This document shows, one piece after another, positions 17,319-26,341 of a stretch of 63,207 nt of DNA (its first letter is position 1; each line of letters opens with the position of its first letter). Origin of the DNA: an uncultured Pelagibacteraceae bacterium (GTDB lineage Bacteria > Pseudomonadota > Alphaproteobacteria > Pelagibacterales > Pelagibacteraceae); the NCBI GenBank assembly GCA_902604065.1, contig CACKXF010000003.1, forward strand, positions 1 to 63,207, written 5' to 3'. A program made the position numbers and the translations under genes. The notes below the pieces were generated by a model that had not been told where the DNA came from, did not search any database, and was given only the letters and a program-made list of their open reading frames with translations.

Positions 17319-18934
17319 TTTGTTTGATTATTTAAAATAAATTCTGCACCTTTCTCTGCAATCATTATTGTTGGAGCGTTTGTATTTCCCGAGGTAATAT
17401 TTGGCATAATAGAAGCATCGACAACCCTTAAATTTTCAAGTCCATGGGCGTATAATTTATCATTTACAACTGCGTTTTCATCTTTTCCCATTTTACAAGT
17501 ACCTACTGGGTGAAAAATTGTTTGAGTAAAATTACTTCCTGCTTTAACTAATTCTTCATCATCGGTTATATGAATGCCAGGTCTATACTCTTCGGGCTGA
17601 TATTTTTTAAAAGTTTCAGTTTCTAACATAATTTTTCTTACAAGTTTTAATCCTTGTGCTGCAACCATTCTATCATCTTGAGTTGATAGATAATTCATTT
17701 TTATTTTTGGATTAACTCTACTATCTTTATTTACAATCGATATCTCACCTCTACTAGTAGGCCTGACATTAGCAACAGTAGGTGTGATTCCATCAAAATC
17801 ATGTAATTTTGAAGCACCTAAAATGTCAGTGCTAATTGGTTGAACATGAAATTGTAAATTAGGTGTTTCTTTTGAAGGGTCACTTTTAGCAAATCCACAA
17901 ACCTGACTTGCTCCCATAGTCATCGGACCACTTTGTTTTAAAATATACTCTAATCCAATTAAAAAGTTTCCAAATAGACTATTAATCTTTCCATTTAAAG
18001 ATTTTAAGTTTTTTACTTTATAAACTGGTCTAAACATCAAATGATCTTGTAAATTTTGCCCAACACCTTTTAATTCATGAATAACATCTACTCCATTTTT
18101 TTTAATTTTATTTGCATCTCCGATACCCGAAACTTGTAAAATGTGAGGAGACCCAATTGAACCTGCTGATAAAATGATTTCTCGTTTTGTCCGAGTTGTG
18201 ATCACCTTTTCCCCTTGATAATAACTTACACTAACTGCTTTTTTACCTTCAAAATTAATTTTTTGAACATGAGCGTTAGTCACAATTTTTAAGTTTGTTC
18301 TGTTTTTTATCGGATTTAAATATCCTTTAGCAGCGCTACATCTTAATTTTAATAAAGATTTATTGTGATTTGTAGTAAATTGGAAGAATCCAATTCCTGA
18401 GTTGTCTCCTGTATTAAAATCTTCGGTTTTTCGTATTCCACATTCTTCAGCTGCGTTCTGAAATTCATCTAATATTTTTAAATTTATTCTCTTATTTGAA
18501 ACCATTATTGGCCCATCATCGTTGTGAAATTTGCTCTTACCTAATTCATTATTTTCAGATTTTAAAAAATAAGGAAGAACATCGTTCCAACCCCATCCGT
18601 TATTTCCCATCTGTCTCCAGTTGTCATAGTCATTACTTTGACCTCTGATCCATAAAAGTCCATTGATGGATGAACTTCCTCCAAGAGTTTTTCCTCTTGG
18701 ATATCTTATAGATCTGTTATTCATGCTTTCATCTTTTTCTGTATTAAAACACCAGTCTACTTTTGGATTATGCATGGTTTTGTAGTAGCCAACTGGAATA
18801 TGAATCCACGGATAATTATCTTTTCCTCCAGCCTCTAAAAGTAAAACTTTATTTTCTTTTTTAGCGGAGAGCCTATTGGCCAAAACGCATCCTGCTGAGC
18901 CTGCTCCAACTATTATGTAATCAAATTCATCCAT
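17315..18934 (-). CDS. GMC oxidoreductase, choline dehydrogenase-like
   Basis: This 539-residue flavoprotein has the FAD motif [18 protein letters not shown] at residues 4-21, the GMC signature [18 protein letters not shown] and the C-terminal HPVGTCKMG and NPLxT-type segment ([14 protein letters not shown]). GMC enzymes oxidise alcohols such as choline, polyols or polyethylene glycol. Here it is the first gene of the operon with TerC, SDR and M23, and is divergent from the TRAP importer genes (135 nt between starts), so oxidation of an imported polyol or sulfonated alcohol is plausible. BetA itself is possible but not supported by betB next to it. Confidence 0.9.
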   Translation of the reverse strand: MDEFDYIIVGAGSAGCVLANRLSAKKENKVLLLEAGGKDNYPWIHIPVGYYKTMHNPKVDWCFNTEKDESMNNRSIRYPRGKTLGGSSSINGLLWIRGQSNDYDNWRQMGNNGWGWNDVLPYFLKSENNELGKSKFHNDDGPIMVSNKRINLKILDEFQNAAEECGIRKTEDFNTGDNSGIGFFQFTTNHNKSLLKLRCSAAKGYLNPIKNRTNLKIVTNAHVQKINFEGKKAVSVSYYQGEKVITTRTKREIILSAGSIGSPHILQVSGIGDANKIKKNGVDVIHELKGVGQNLQDHLMFRPVYKVKNLKSLNGKINSLFGNFLIGLEYILKQSGPMTMGASQVCGFAKSDPSKETPNLQFHVQPISTDILGASKLHDFDGITPTVANVRPTSRGEISIVNKDSRVNPKIKMNYLSTQDDRMVAAQGLKLVRKIMLETETFKKYQPEEYRPGIHITDDEELVKAGSNFTQTIFHPVGTCKMGKDENAVVNDKLYAHGLENLRVVDASIMPNITSGNTNAPTIMIAEKGAEFILNNQTK

Positions 18935-19009
18935 TATATTTTACTTATAGGGTAGATAATTTATAATTACCAATAAGTCTAGTACAACCGTAGGTTTTAT
19001 GACAAGTAT

Positions 19010-19038
19010 TTGACTCTCTTAATTCAATCAAACATACT
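19010..19038 (+). promoter_or_regulatory. Probable sigma70-type promoter for the TRAP operon
   Basis: TTGACT (19010-19015) and CATACT (19033-19038) are separated by 17 nt, 31 nt upstream of the DctP start. A GGGGG ribosome binding stretch lies just before the ATG. The -10 box matches the consensus at four of six bases. Not experimentally supported. Confidence 0.45.
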
Positions 19039-19069
19039 CTCAAAAAATAATAAACCTAACGGGGGATAA

Positions 19070-20164
19070 ATGAGAAAACTATTATCAATTGTTTTAGGAC
19101 TAGCTGTATTTATAGGTATTTCTGTAACTTCAGCAAACGCTAAAACATTAAAATGTCAGACCGTTCTTAACACTAAAGCTGATGAAGTTAAGATGTTAAA
19201 GGACTTTACTGACACTGTAACAGAACTTACTGATGGTTCATTAAAATTTGAAATTTTACCAGCAGGAGCTGTTGTAGGAGTTAAAGAAACTTTAGACGCA
19301 GTTGATAAAGGATTAATCGATTGTGGTTTCGCTTGGACACACTATTGGTCAGGTGACCATCCAGCAGCTATGTTATTTGGTTCGCCAGTAGCAGGTGGTG
19401 GAGTAGGTATAGACAATTTAGCATTTTTATCATGGTTTCAATACGGTGGTGGAAAAGAATTGTACGACCAATTATGGAAAGAAATGGGAAGAGACATAAA
19501 AGGATTTATGCTTCAACCAGTTGGACCAGAAGCTTTAGGTTGGTTTCCAAAACCAATTAAAGATATGGCTGACTTTAGAAAATATAAATTCAGAACTCCT
19601 CCAGGAATTCCTGGTCAAACATATAAAGATATCGGTATAGCATCTGTAGCAATGGGTGGTGGGGACATTTTACCAGCATTACAAGCAGGAACTATCGATG
19701 CAGCAGAGTGGTGTTGCCCTAAACCAGATTTAACATTTGGTTTCCAAAAGGTATTAAAACACTACTATCTACAAGGCTTACACCAAGTAGTAGTAAATGC
19801 TGACTTTTATATTACTGGAAAAACTTACAAAAAAATGACTGCTCATGAGAAAAAATCTCTTGAAGTAGCTGCAAACGCTTCATTAGCTAAATCTTTAAGC
19901 TACAGAATCTATGAAAATGGAAAAGCTTTAAGAGAATTAACTACTAAGCACGGAGTAATTTTAGAAGATACTCCATCAGACTACTTTAAAGAATATATGG
20001 CAGCAGCAAAGAAAACATTGAATAAAAACGCAGCAGAAAATAAGTTTTTTGCTAAAGTTTATACTTCAATGAAAGAATTTGCTGATATAGCTGTTCCTTT
20101 CTGGAGTGGTGCACAAATGTCAAATGCTAAGCTAGGAATGGCCCACGCAGCGACATTAAAATAG
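19070..20164 (+). CDS. TRAP transporter solute-binding protein (DctP type)
   Basis: This periplasmic binding protein has a signal peptide (residues 1-24, ending NANA), 364 residues in total, and belongs to the DctP family (mannitol/chloroaromatic subgroup by look). It includes the FRTPPGIPGQTYKDIG loop, containing the ligand arginine position, and the AEWCCPKPD segment. It captures an organic anion and delivers it to the DctQM proteins downstream. The context of HpsN and Zn-dehydrogenase points to dihydroxypropanesulfonate or another sulfonate, as in HpsKLM, but the ligand is inferred. It is followed by a strong stem-loop. Confidence 0.9.
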   Translation: MRKLLSIVLGLAVFIGISVTSANAKTLKCQTVLNTKADEVKMLKDFTDTVTELTDGSLKFEILPAGAVVGVKETLDAVDKGLIDCGFAWTHYWSGDHPAAMLFGSPVAGGGVGIDNLAFLSWFQYGGGKELYDQLWKEMGRDIKGFMLQPVGPEALGWFPKPIKDMADFRKYKFRTPPGIPGQTYKDIGIASVAMGGGDILPALQAGTIDAAEWCCPKPDLTFGFQKVLKHYYLQGLHQVVVNADFYITGKTYKKMTAHEKKSLEVAANASLAKSLSYRIYENGKALRELTTKHGVILEDTPSDYFKEYMAAAKKTLNKNAAENKFFAKVYTSMKEFADIAVPFWSGAQMSNAKLGMAHAATLK

Positions 20165-20182
20165 TCATTAAGTAAAGATTAT

Positions 20183-20221
20183 AATAAAGCGGATCAATTA
20201 AATGATCCGCTTTATTTTTTT
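20183..20221 (+). terminator. Stem-loop with T-tract between DctP and DctQ genes
   Basis: A perfect 14-bp stem (20183-20196 with 20203-20216) around a 6-nt loop is followed directly by a run of T (20215-20221). This is an intrinsic terminator placed inside the TRAP operon. It should leave more mRNA for the binding protein than for the membrane subunits. It also excludes the earlier in-frame ATG at 20202 as the DctQ start, since that ATG lies in the loop. Confidence 0.8.
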
Positions 20222-20240
20222 AAACAAAAAAAGGGAGCAA

Positions 20241-20852
20241 ATGCCTTTAAGAACAAAACTAGATAAATCAGATGAAATGATCGCCGAAAGACGTGGTGGC
20301 TCTGGTAAAATGCCTGCTGATATGCCTTCGTGGATGGCAAAAACAATCACATCAATAGATAAATTTAGCAGGAGGGTAGGCAGTGTTGTTTGTTGGATTT
20401 TAATGCCCTTAATTTTTGCAATGACTTATGAAGTGATAATGAGAAAATTTTTTTTAGCGCCTACAATTTGGGCTTACGACATTAGTAGATTTTTATATGG
20501 AGCTTTATTTATGTTAGGAGCAGGTTATGCTCTTTCTAAAGGTGTTCATATTAGAGCAGATTTTTTATACAGAAATTTTAAAACTAAAAATCAAGGACTT
20601 ATAGATTTTTGGTTGTATATTTTATTTTATTTTCCAGGCTTAACAGTTTTTCTTTATATGACCATTGGTTATGTAGGAGAGTCAATTCAAAGAGGAGAGA
20701 GGGGCATGGATACGACATGGATGCCATATATGTGGCCAATTAAATCATGTTTACTTATTGGAATAGTCTTTCTTTTAATTCAAGGTATTGCAGAATTATT
20801 AAAAAGTTACTGGGCCGCTAAAAAAGGTGAATGGCCAGGAGAAACTAAGTGA
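20241..20852 (+). CDS. TRAP transporter small permease (DctQ type)
   Basis: I place the start at ATG 20241, preceded by AGGGAG at 20232-20237, giving 203 residues. A longer frame from 20202 begins inside the terminator hairpin. The protein has four transmembrane helices (from about residue 40 on) with conserved MTYEVIMRKFFLAPTIW, typical of DctQ, and a Gly-Trp-rich C-terminal loop. It pairs with DctM and takes substrate from DctP using the sodium gradient. Its last codon overlaps the GTG of dctM (GTGA). Confidence 0.88.
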   Translation: MPLRTKLDKSDEMIAERRGGSGKMPADMPSWMAKTITSIDKFSRRVGSVVCWILMPLIFAMTYEVIMRKFFLAPTIWAYDISRFLYGALFMLGAGYALSKGVHIRADFLYRNFKTKNQGLIDFWLYILFYFPGLTVFLYMTIGYVGESIQRGERGMDTTWMPYMWPIKSCLLIGIVFLLIQGIAELLKSYWAAKKGEWPGETK

Positions 20853-22183
20853 TTGCTGAGCTAATTGATCCAGCAGTTCTAGGCTTCATTTTAGTTGGAG
20901 TAATGCTTTTTGCTATATTTGTAGGATTTCCTATTTCATTTACTTTAATATTTTTAGGATTTGTATTTGGTTATCTAGGATTTGGAAAACTAGTCTTTTA
21001 CTTAATGACATTACAGTTTTCAATGGTAATGACCGAACAAACCTTAGCCGCCGTCCCGCTCTTTGTCTTTATGGGCATTATGATGGAACAAGCTGGATTA
21101 ATGGAGAGGTTATTCTCAGCATTTCAATTAATGTTAGCTAAAGTTAGAGGATCACTTTATTACGCGGTTTTATTTGTATCAGTTATATTTGCAGCAGCTA
21201 CAGGTATCGTTGGTGCATCAGTAACTATATTAGGAATTATGGCTGCAAAATCTATGAATAGATCAGGTTATAACGTTAGATTGGCAGCTGGAACTATTAC
21301 AGCTGGAGGTACTTTAGGAATATTAATTCCACCGAGTATTATGCTAGTTGTTATGGGACCAATTATGGAAATCCCAGTAATTGATTTATTTGCTGCTGCC
21401 ATTTTTCCAGGAATACTTTTAGCCACTTTATATGCTGCTTACACAACAATTAGATGCATGATGGATCCATCTTTAGGACCTCCGTTACCAGAAGATATGA
21501 GAGCTACAAGTATGACTAAAGTTTGGATTGAATTCTTTTTAGGTTTAGTACCTCCAGCAGCTTTAGTTTTTGCAGCACTTGGAAGTATACTTTTTGGTTT
21601 TGCTACTCCAACAGAGGCAGCGGGCTGTGGTGCAATGGGAGCTCTTCTATTGTCTTTAGCTTACAAAAAATTAACATTACCTAAGTTGCAAGAGGCTTTA
21701 GTTAAAACTTTAGAAATTACTGCACTAATCATGGTTTTAGTTGCGGCATCAAATTTCTTTGGAGCAGTGTTTGCAAGATTAGGAACACCGACACTTCTAA
21801 CTGAATTTTTACTTGGACTTGAAATGAATAGATACCTTATTTTAGCAATGATAATGGTTATGATATTCCTATTGGGCTGGCCATTAGAGTGGGTACCAAT
21901 TGTAATGATTATTATTCCAATTATTTTACCATTAGTAGAGGCACTAGGTTTTAATTTAACTTGGTTTGCTATACTAGTAGCGGTCAATCTCCAAACCGCC
22001 TGGCTATCTCCACCTGTGGCACTTTCAGCCTATTTTTTAAAAGGCGTAGTACCTGAATGGGATTTAAAAGATATTTACTATGGAATGATGCAATTTATGG
22101 TCTTGCAAATTATTGGATTAGTATTAATAGTATTATTTCCACAAATAGCTTTGTGGTTACCAACATTACTTTATGGCAGTTAA
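20849..22183 (+). CDS. TRAP transporter large permease (DctM type)
   Basis: The 444-residue protein has about 12 hydrophobic helices in the two-fold arrangement of DctM. Conserved segments are MVMTEQTLAAVPLFVFMGIMMEQAG, TLGILIPPSIMLVVMG and FATPTEAAGCGAMGAL (each truncated here). It starts with GTG, coupled to the DctQ stop. It is the ion-coupled transport channel of the system. Its C-terminal end overlaps the HpsN start by 11 nt, placing importer and dehydrogenase in one transcript, which strongly suggests that HpsN acts on the imported substrate. Confidence 0.92.
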   Translation: MIAELIDPAVLGFILVGVMLFAIFVGFPISFTLIFLGFVFGYLGFGKLVFYLMTLQFSMVMTEQTLAAVPLFVFMGIMMEQAGLMERLFSAFQLMLAKVRGSLYYAVLFVSVIFAAATGIVGASVTILGIMAAKSMNRSGYNVRLAAGTITAGGTLGILIPPSIMLVVMGPIMEIPVIDLFAAAIFPGILLATLYAAYTTIRCMMDPSLGPPLPEDMRATSMTKVWIEFFLGLVPPAALVFAALGSILFGFATPTEAAGCGAMGALLLSLAYKKLTLPKLQEALVKTLEITALIMVLVAASNFFGAVFARLGTPTLLTEFLLGLEMNRYLILAMIMVMIFLLGWPLEWVPIVMIIIPIILPLVEALGFNLTWFAILVAVNLQTAWLSPPVALSAYFLKGVVPEWDLKDIYYGMMQFMVLQIIGLVLIVLFPQIALWLPTLLYGS

Positions 22184-23459
22184 ATATATAAAAAAAGCAG
22201 CTAAAACTCCGGAGACGGATGATCACAAAACACAGGCAGCTGTGCAAGATATTCTTAATGATATTGCAAAAAGAAAAGAAGTTGCCCTAAAAGAATTAAA
22301 TAAAAAATTCGATAAATATGATGGCGAAGTTATTGTTTCAAAAGAAAAAATTGAAGAAGCTATAAAAAAAGTTGATCAAAAAACTAAAGATGACGTTAAA
22401 TTTGCTCACGAACGAATAAAAAAGTTTGCAGAACATCAATTAAAAAGCATGAATAATAGCTTTGAAGTTGAATTATCTGATGGATTGTTTGCAGGTCAAA
22501 GATTAATCCCAGTAGATACAGCAGGATGTTATATACCTGGAGGGCGTTACGCTCATATATCTTCAGCAGTAATGGCAATTACTCCAGCTAAAGTTGCTGG
22601 CGTTAAAACAATTATCTGTGCTAGCCCACCAAAAGATAAGGACGGCGCAAACCCAGGAATTATTTTTGCTGCCAATCATTGTGGCGCTGATGTAATAATG
22701 AATTTAGGAGGTGTTGCTGCAATAGGTTCTATGACACATGGTTGTTTTGATAACCCTCCTGTTGATTTTTTAGTTGGTGCTGGAAACCAGTATGTAGCTG
22801 AAGCTAAAAGAATTGTTTATGGAAAAGTAGGCATTGACCAATTTGCTGGACCTACTGAAATTGCAATAATTGCAGATAAGACTGCTGATAAAGAAATTGT
22901 TGCGGTTGATTTAGTTGGTCAGATGGAACATGGATACAATTCCCCAGCATGGTTGTTCACCACAGATAAAGAGTTAGCTGACTTTACAATGAAAAGAGTA
23001 CCTGAATTAATAAATGAATTACCTGAATTAGCGAAAGTAAATGCAACAGCAGCTTGGAAAGATTATGGCGAAGTAATTTTATGTGACACTAATGAAGAAA
23101 TGGCTGAAGTAAGTGACAAGTACGCATCAGAACATTTAGAAGTGCATGCAGAAAATTTAGATTGGTGGCTCAAGAGATTAAGAAATTATGGCTCATTATT
23201 TTTAGGAGAAGAAACAACAGTCGCTTACGGAGATAAATGTTCTGGCACAAATCATATTTTACCGACCAAAGGTGGAGGGAGATATACTGGTGGCTTATTT
23301 GTTGGAAAATTTATTAAGACTTTAACTTTTCAAAGAATGTCGAAAGAAGCAACTAAAGTTGTAGGTGCTACTGCAGCTAGACTTGGTAGAGCAGAAGGTA
23401 TGGAAGCACACGCAAGAACAGCAGACATAAGATTAAGGAAATACGGTTTTTCAAATTAA
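22173..23459 (+). CDS. hpsN: Probable sulfopropanediol 3-dehydrogenase HpsN (HisD family)
   Basis: This 428-residue enzyme has the histidinol dehydrogenase fold with all catalytic and zinc residues: Q250 and H253 (QMEHG), E320 and H321 (SEHLE), D354, H361 and H413. Features of HpsN are GYNSPAWL after QMEH, and EGMEAHARTADIRL at the C-terminus. HpsN oxidises (R)-2,3-dihydroxypropane-1-sulfonate to (R)-sulfolactate with NAD in the cytoplasm. Location directly behind a TRAP importer and away from his genes supports this over histidine biosynthesis. Product sulfolactate would be cleaved by SuyAB. HisD-like enzymes acting on other polyols cannot be excluded. Confidence 0.78.
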   Translation: MAVKYIKKAAKTPETDDHKTQAAVQDILNDIAKRKEVALKELNKKFDKYDGEVIVSKEKIEEAIKKVDQKTKDDVKFAHERIKKFAEHQLKSMNNSFEVELSDGLFAGQRLIPVDTAGCYIPGGRYAHISSAVMAITPAKVAGVKTIICASPPKDKDGANPGIIFAANHCGADVIMNLGGVAAIGSMTHGCFDNPPVDFLVGAGNQYVAEAKRIVYGKVGIDQFAGPTEIAIIADKTADKEIVAVDLVGQMEHGYNSPAWLFTTDKELADFTMKRVPELINELPELAKVNATAAWKDYGEVILCDTNEEMAEVSDKYASEHLEVHAENLDWWLKRLRNYGSLFLGEETTVAYGDKCSGTNHILPTKGGGRYTGGLFVGKFIKTLTFQRMSKEATKVVGATAARLGRAEGMEAHARTADIRLRKYGFSN

Positions 23460-24463
23460 TGCATGCATTAGTTTATACTGGCACTCAAAAAATAGATTAT
23501 AGAGAAGAAAAAGACCCAGTCACAAAACCAGGTGAGTCATTAATTAAAGTTCAAGCCTCAGGTATCTGTGGCTCTGATATGCATGCCTATCACGGCAATG
23601 ATGAAAGAAGAATACCTCCACTTATATTAGGACACGAAGTAAGCGGGATTAGTCTTGATGGAAAATATAAAAACAAAAAGGTAGTTGTTAATCCACTTAT
23701 AAGTTGTGAGAACTGCGATTATTGCCAAAAAGAAAGAGAACATCTTTGCCCAAAAAGAACAATGATAGGGATGAGTACACCCATAAAAAGAGACGGTGGT
23801 TTAGCAGAATTAGTATCAGTACCAGAAAAAAATATTTATGAAATTCCTAACAATCTAAGTATTAAAGAAGCCGCTTTGGCAGAACCTACTGCAGTAGCTT
23901 TACACGCAGTATTATTAGCAGAACAGAATTTAAAAAAACCTTTGTCTGAAAGCAAAATTTTAATTCAAGGAGCAGGGGCTATAGGTTTATTATGTGGTTT
24001 AGTTTTAAATAAAGAAAAAAATTCTACAAACATTACAATGTCTGATCCTAACAAAAAAAGATTAGATGAATGCGCCAAGTATTTAAAAGCGAATTTTGTG
24101 TCTCCAAATGATAAATCGATTAAAGAAAATAATTTTGATCTGATATTAGAGTCCGTTGGTCTTGAGGTTACCCGTCATCAAGCCATAAAGTCAATTGCTC
24201 CGGGTGGAACTATTCTTCATATAGGATTAACGCAGCCTTCAGGAACTTTTGACTTTAAAAAATTGACAATTCAAGAAATTACTCTAGTAGGAACTTACTG
24301 TTATACAAATAAAGATTTTAAAAATACTTTAGAAATTCTTAAAGAAAAAAAATTAGGTGATTTGGGTTGGATTGAGTACAGAGATCTAAAAAAAGGTTCT
24401 GAAGCATTCAATGAAATACATAACGGCACTTGTGTGGCCCCTAAAATCATTCTTATTCCATAA
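23459..24463 (+). CDS. Zinc-dependent medium-chain alcohol dehydrogenase
   Basis: This is a 334-residue medium-chain dehydrogenase/reductase. The catalytic zinc region CGSDMHAYHG and GHEVSG, the structural zinc cysteines CENCDYCQKEREHLC and the cofactor motif GAGAIGLLCG are visible. Its start overlaps the HpsN stop (TAATG). In DHPS degradation, HpsO/HpsP-type dehydrogenases interconvert DHPS enantiomers through the 2-keto form, so a similar role is a reasonable inference. The substrate is not readable from sequence, and L-threonine or sorbitol dehydrogenase-like activities remain options. Confidence 0.85.
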   Translation: MHALVYTGTQKIDYREEKDPVTKPGESLIKVQASGICGSDMHAYHGNDERRIPPLILGHEVSGISLDGKYKNKKVVVNPLISCENCDYCQKEREHLCPKRTMIGMSTPIKRDGGLAELVSVPEKNIYEIPNNLSIKEAALAEPTAVALHAVLLAEQNLKKPLSESKILIQGAGAIGLLCGLVLNKEKNSTNITMSDPNKKRLDECAKYLKANFVSPNDKSIKENNFDLILESVGLEVTRHQAIKSIAPGGTILHIGLTQPSGTFDFKKLTIQEITLVGTYCYTNKDFKNTLEILKEKKLGDLGWIEYRDLKKGSEAFNEIHNGTCVAPKIILIP

Positions 24464-24550
24464 ATCAATTTATAGTTGTGCAACAAAATGCATACCTGAA
24501 ATAAATTTTTAACATAGTTAATTTGTGTAAATATTAGCTAAAATTTAACT

Positions 24551-24922
24551 ATGAAAAAAATTATTTTATTACTATCTTTTTTTATCTTCACTTCTGCCAA
24601 TGCAGAAATGAGTGATAAAGATAAATCAAAAGCATGGGATTGCGTTGGGATTTACATGGCTAATTACTTTCTGCCATCAGGAGAAAAATTTGAGTATGGT
24701 ATGAAAGAAAAATCTATTTCAACCACAAAGGTTTTAAAAACATATGCTCTTGAAATAGGAATACCAGAAAAAGAATGGGATGAAGGAGTTAATAAGGCAG
24801 TTGATAAGCATTATGGTTCTAAATACGACAAAGCCAAAACTGAAAAATGTCACTCTTTTGTCGAAGCTTTAGTTCCTAATGGAGCTGAAAGAGTAAAAAA
24901 AGTAGTTCAAACATTATATTAA
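24551..24922 (+). CDS. Small secreted protein, paralogue 1
   Basis: The 123-residue product has a signal peptide (residues about 1-19) and a mature domain with two conserved cysteines (WDCVGIYMANYFLPSG and EKCHSFVEALVP). It is a paralogue of the next gene; both share SDKDxK, a C-x-G-x-Y-x-AN core, a KY/PY-D-x-KT-E-x-C block and a hydrophobic tail ending LY/IY. I recognise no family. It is predicted to be periplasmic, and the cysteine pair could form a disulfide. Confidence 0.75.
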   Translation: MKKIILLLSFFIFTSANAEMSDKDKSKAWDCVGIYMANYFLPSGEKFEYGMKEKSISTTKVLKTYALEIGIPEKEWDEGVNKAVDKHYGSKYDKAKTEKCHSFVEALVPNGAERVKKVVQTLY

Positions 24923-24931
24923 AAGAAATAT

Positions 24932-25309
24932 ATGAAAAAAATATTTATAATTTTTTATTTAGCATTTTTTACTTCAGTTTATGCAACCGGTCATTTAAGC
25001 GATAAGGATAGAAAGGCCACACTTCAGTGTGCTGGTCTCTACTATGCTAACAGTATGATACCTCAGGGATCCTTAGAATTAGATAAGATTGTTTTTTCAA
25101 TTGCTGCTAAAAAATTCCTGACATCATATTTGATTAAAGAGGGAGTGGATGAAAATAACGTAAACACAGAACTAAACAAATCTGTCGATGAATTATATGG
25201 AAAACCATATGATGGAAAAAAAACAGAGGATTGTAATAAATATATTTACAAACTAATTCCAGAGTCCAAAGCAGAAATAGACAAGCTAGTAAAATCTGGA
25301 ATTTATTAA
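24932..25309 (+). CDS. Small secreted protein, paralogue 2
   Basis: The 125-residue product resembles the preceding gene: signal peptide (ending VYA), the HLSDKDRKATLQCAGLYYAN core and a second cysteine at TEDCNKYIYKLIP. The gene begins 9 nt after its paralogue and its stop overlaps the DUF1330 start (TAATG), so five further genes may share this transcript. The two copies are clearly diverged, so the duplication is old. The function is unknown. Confidence 0.75.
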   Translation: MKKIFIIFYLAFFTSVYATGHLSDKDRKATLQCAGLYYANSMIPQGSLELDKIVFSIAAKKFLTSYLIKEGVDENNVNTELNKSVDELYGKPYDGKKTEDCNKYIYKLIPESKAEIDKLVKSGIY

Positions 25310-25596
25310 TGAGTGGATTTGTAATAGCTAATATAGATGTAAAAGACTCAGAAGCTTATAAAGAATACGTAGGTAAAGTTGTTCCTACAGTAAAGAAATT
25401 TGGAGGAGAATACATAGTTAGAGCTGGAGAATATAAAGTTATGGAAGGTGAATGGGAAAATCCTAGAACAGTTATAATTAAGTTTCCAAATTATGAAAAG
25501 GCTTTAGAGTGGTATGACTCTGAAGAATACAAGCCCGTAAAACCAATTCGTTTAAAAAACTCAGTTGGTAATATGATAATAATTAAAGGAGTATAA
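25309..25596 (+). CDS. DUF1330 family protein
   Basis: A 95-residue protein of the dimeric alpha/beta-barrel (ferredoxin-like) superfamily. The DUF1330 pattern is plain: FVIANIDVKDSEAYKEYV, then YIVRAGEYKVMEGEW, then TVIIKFPNYEKALEWYDSEEYKPV. Such proteins are cytoplasmic and mostly uncharacterised. Its neighbours on the same transcript are two other proteins of the same fold and a four-helix membrane protein. Confidence 0.88.
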   Translation: MSGFVIANIDVKDSEAYKEYVGKVVPTVKKFGGEYIVRAGEYKVMEGEWENPRTVIIKFPNYEKALEWYDSEEYKPVKPIRLKNSVGNMIIIKGV

Positions 25597-25597
25597 T

Positions 25598-25888
25598 ATG
25601 ATAGTAAAAATAGAAGGACCAATCGCTACTTTTGCAAAATGGAAAGCAATGGTTCAAAGCAACTCAGAAAAGATCAAAAAATACGGCATGACATTTCTTT
25701 ATGCTGGAACTGAAAAAGATAATGACTCAAAAATCACTACTATTATAAGATTTGATTCAATGGATGGTCTTAAAGCTTTTAAGGCGGACGAACAGCTTCA
25801 TAAAGAAAGAGCAGCAGCTGGAGTAGTCTTAGAGAAATCAGTTACAACTCCAATGGGTGAAGACCTTTTGGAACAATATAAAGGATAA
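25598..25888 (+). CDS. Antibiotic-biosynthesis-monooxygenase-like small protein
   Basis: This 96-residue soluble protein has the alternating strand and helix pattern of small dimeric alpha/beta-barrel proteins (TTIIRFDSMDGLKAFKADE resembles the DUF3764 or ABM type). It lies 1 nt after the DUF1330 gene. No catalytic residue is obvious, and family naming is tentative. The location indicates that it works with the flanking proteins. Confidence 0.7.
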   Translation: MIVKIEGPIATFAKWKAMVQSNSEKIKKYGMTFLYAGTEKDNDSKITTIIRFDSMDGLKAFKADEQLHKERAAAGVVLEKSVTTPMGEDLLEQYKG

Positions 25889-25903
25889 CAAAAAGGAGAA
25901 AAG

Positions 25904-26320
25904 ATGATAGAAAAATTTGGAAATGCATTCTATTTAATAATCTACTTAGCACATTTCATAATAGTAGGCAGTTACGCTTACCAGCTAGTCTTTGATACTA
26001 AAAAATTTCTTAAAGGCAGAGGAGTAGATAAGACAGCCACATTAATAACTAGATTTGCTGGTTCATTTATGGTCGCGATAGTTTTAATGGCGATCTATGT
26101 TGCCTTTGTTAGATCAGGTGGTTTAGATGCTACCTGGGCGTTCTTTAATTTAGTTTTTATAATTAATGTTTCAATATTAGCTGTAAATTTTTATACGTTA
26201 AAAATTGATAAGACAGGTTTAACTAAAAAAACAAAAAACGATGGAATATATGCGCCACTAATTTTAGTAATTATGAGTGCTTTACTTTGTTATGGTCTTG
26301 CAGATAAAATCTACGTTTAA
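25904..26320 (+). CDS. Four-helix membrane protein
   Basis: This 138-residue inner-membrane protein has about four hydrophobic helices (near residues 8-26, 48-68, 78-98 and 114-132) with short basic loops. It is preceded by an AAGGAGA ribosome binding site. I do not recognise the family. Being sandwiched between small dimeric alpha/beta-barrel proteins of one operon, it may anchor them or transport their ligand; this is speculation. Confidence 0.7.
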   Translation: MIEKFGNAFYLIIYLAHFIIVGSYAYQLVFDTKKFLKGRGVDKTATLITRFAGSFMVAIVLMAIYVAFVRSGGLDATWAFFNLVFIINVSILAVNFYTLKIDKTGLTKKTKNDGIYAPLILVIMSALLCYGLADKIYV

Positions 26321-26341
26321 AAATAAGAAAGGAGGGAGAAA

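Noticed and set aside
20202-20240. Longer DctQ start at ATG 20202
   Set aside because: This ATG lies in the loop of the terminator hairpin. ATG 20241 has a proper ribosome binding site.
22173-23459. HisD for histidine biosynthesis
   Set aside because: The fold and catalytic residues are those of HisD, but the gene overlaps a TRAP importer, has HpsN-type motifs and is not near his genes. Sulfopropanediol dehydrogenase is the better call; substrate remains unproven.
24464-24550. Possible terminator between ADH and small secreted protein genes
   Set aside because: Only short, imperfect pairings were found and no T-tract.
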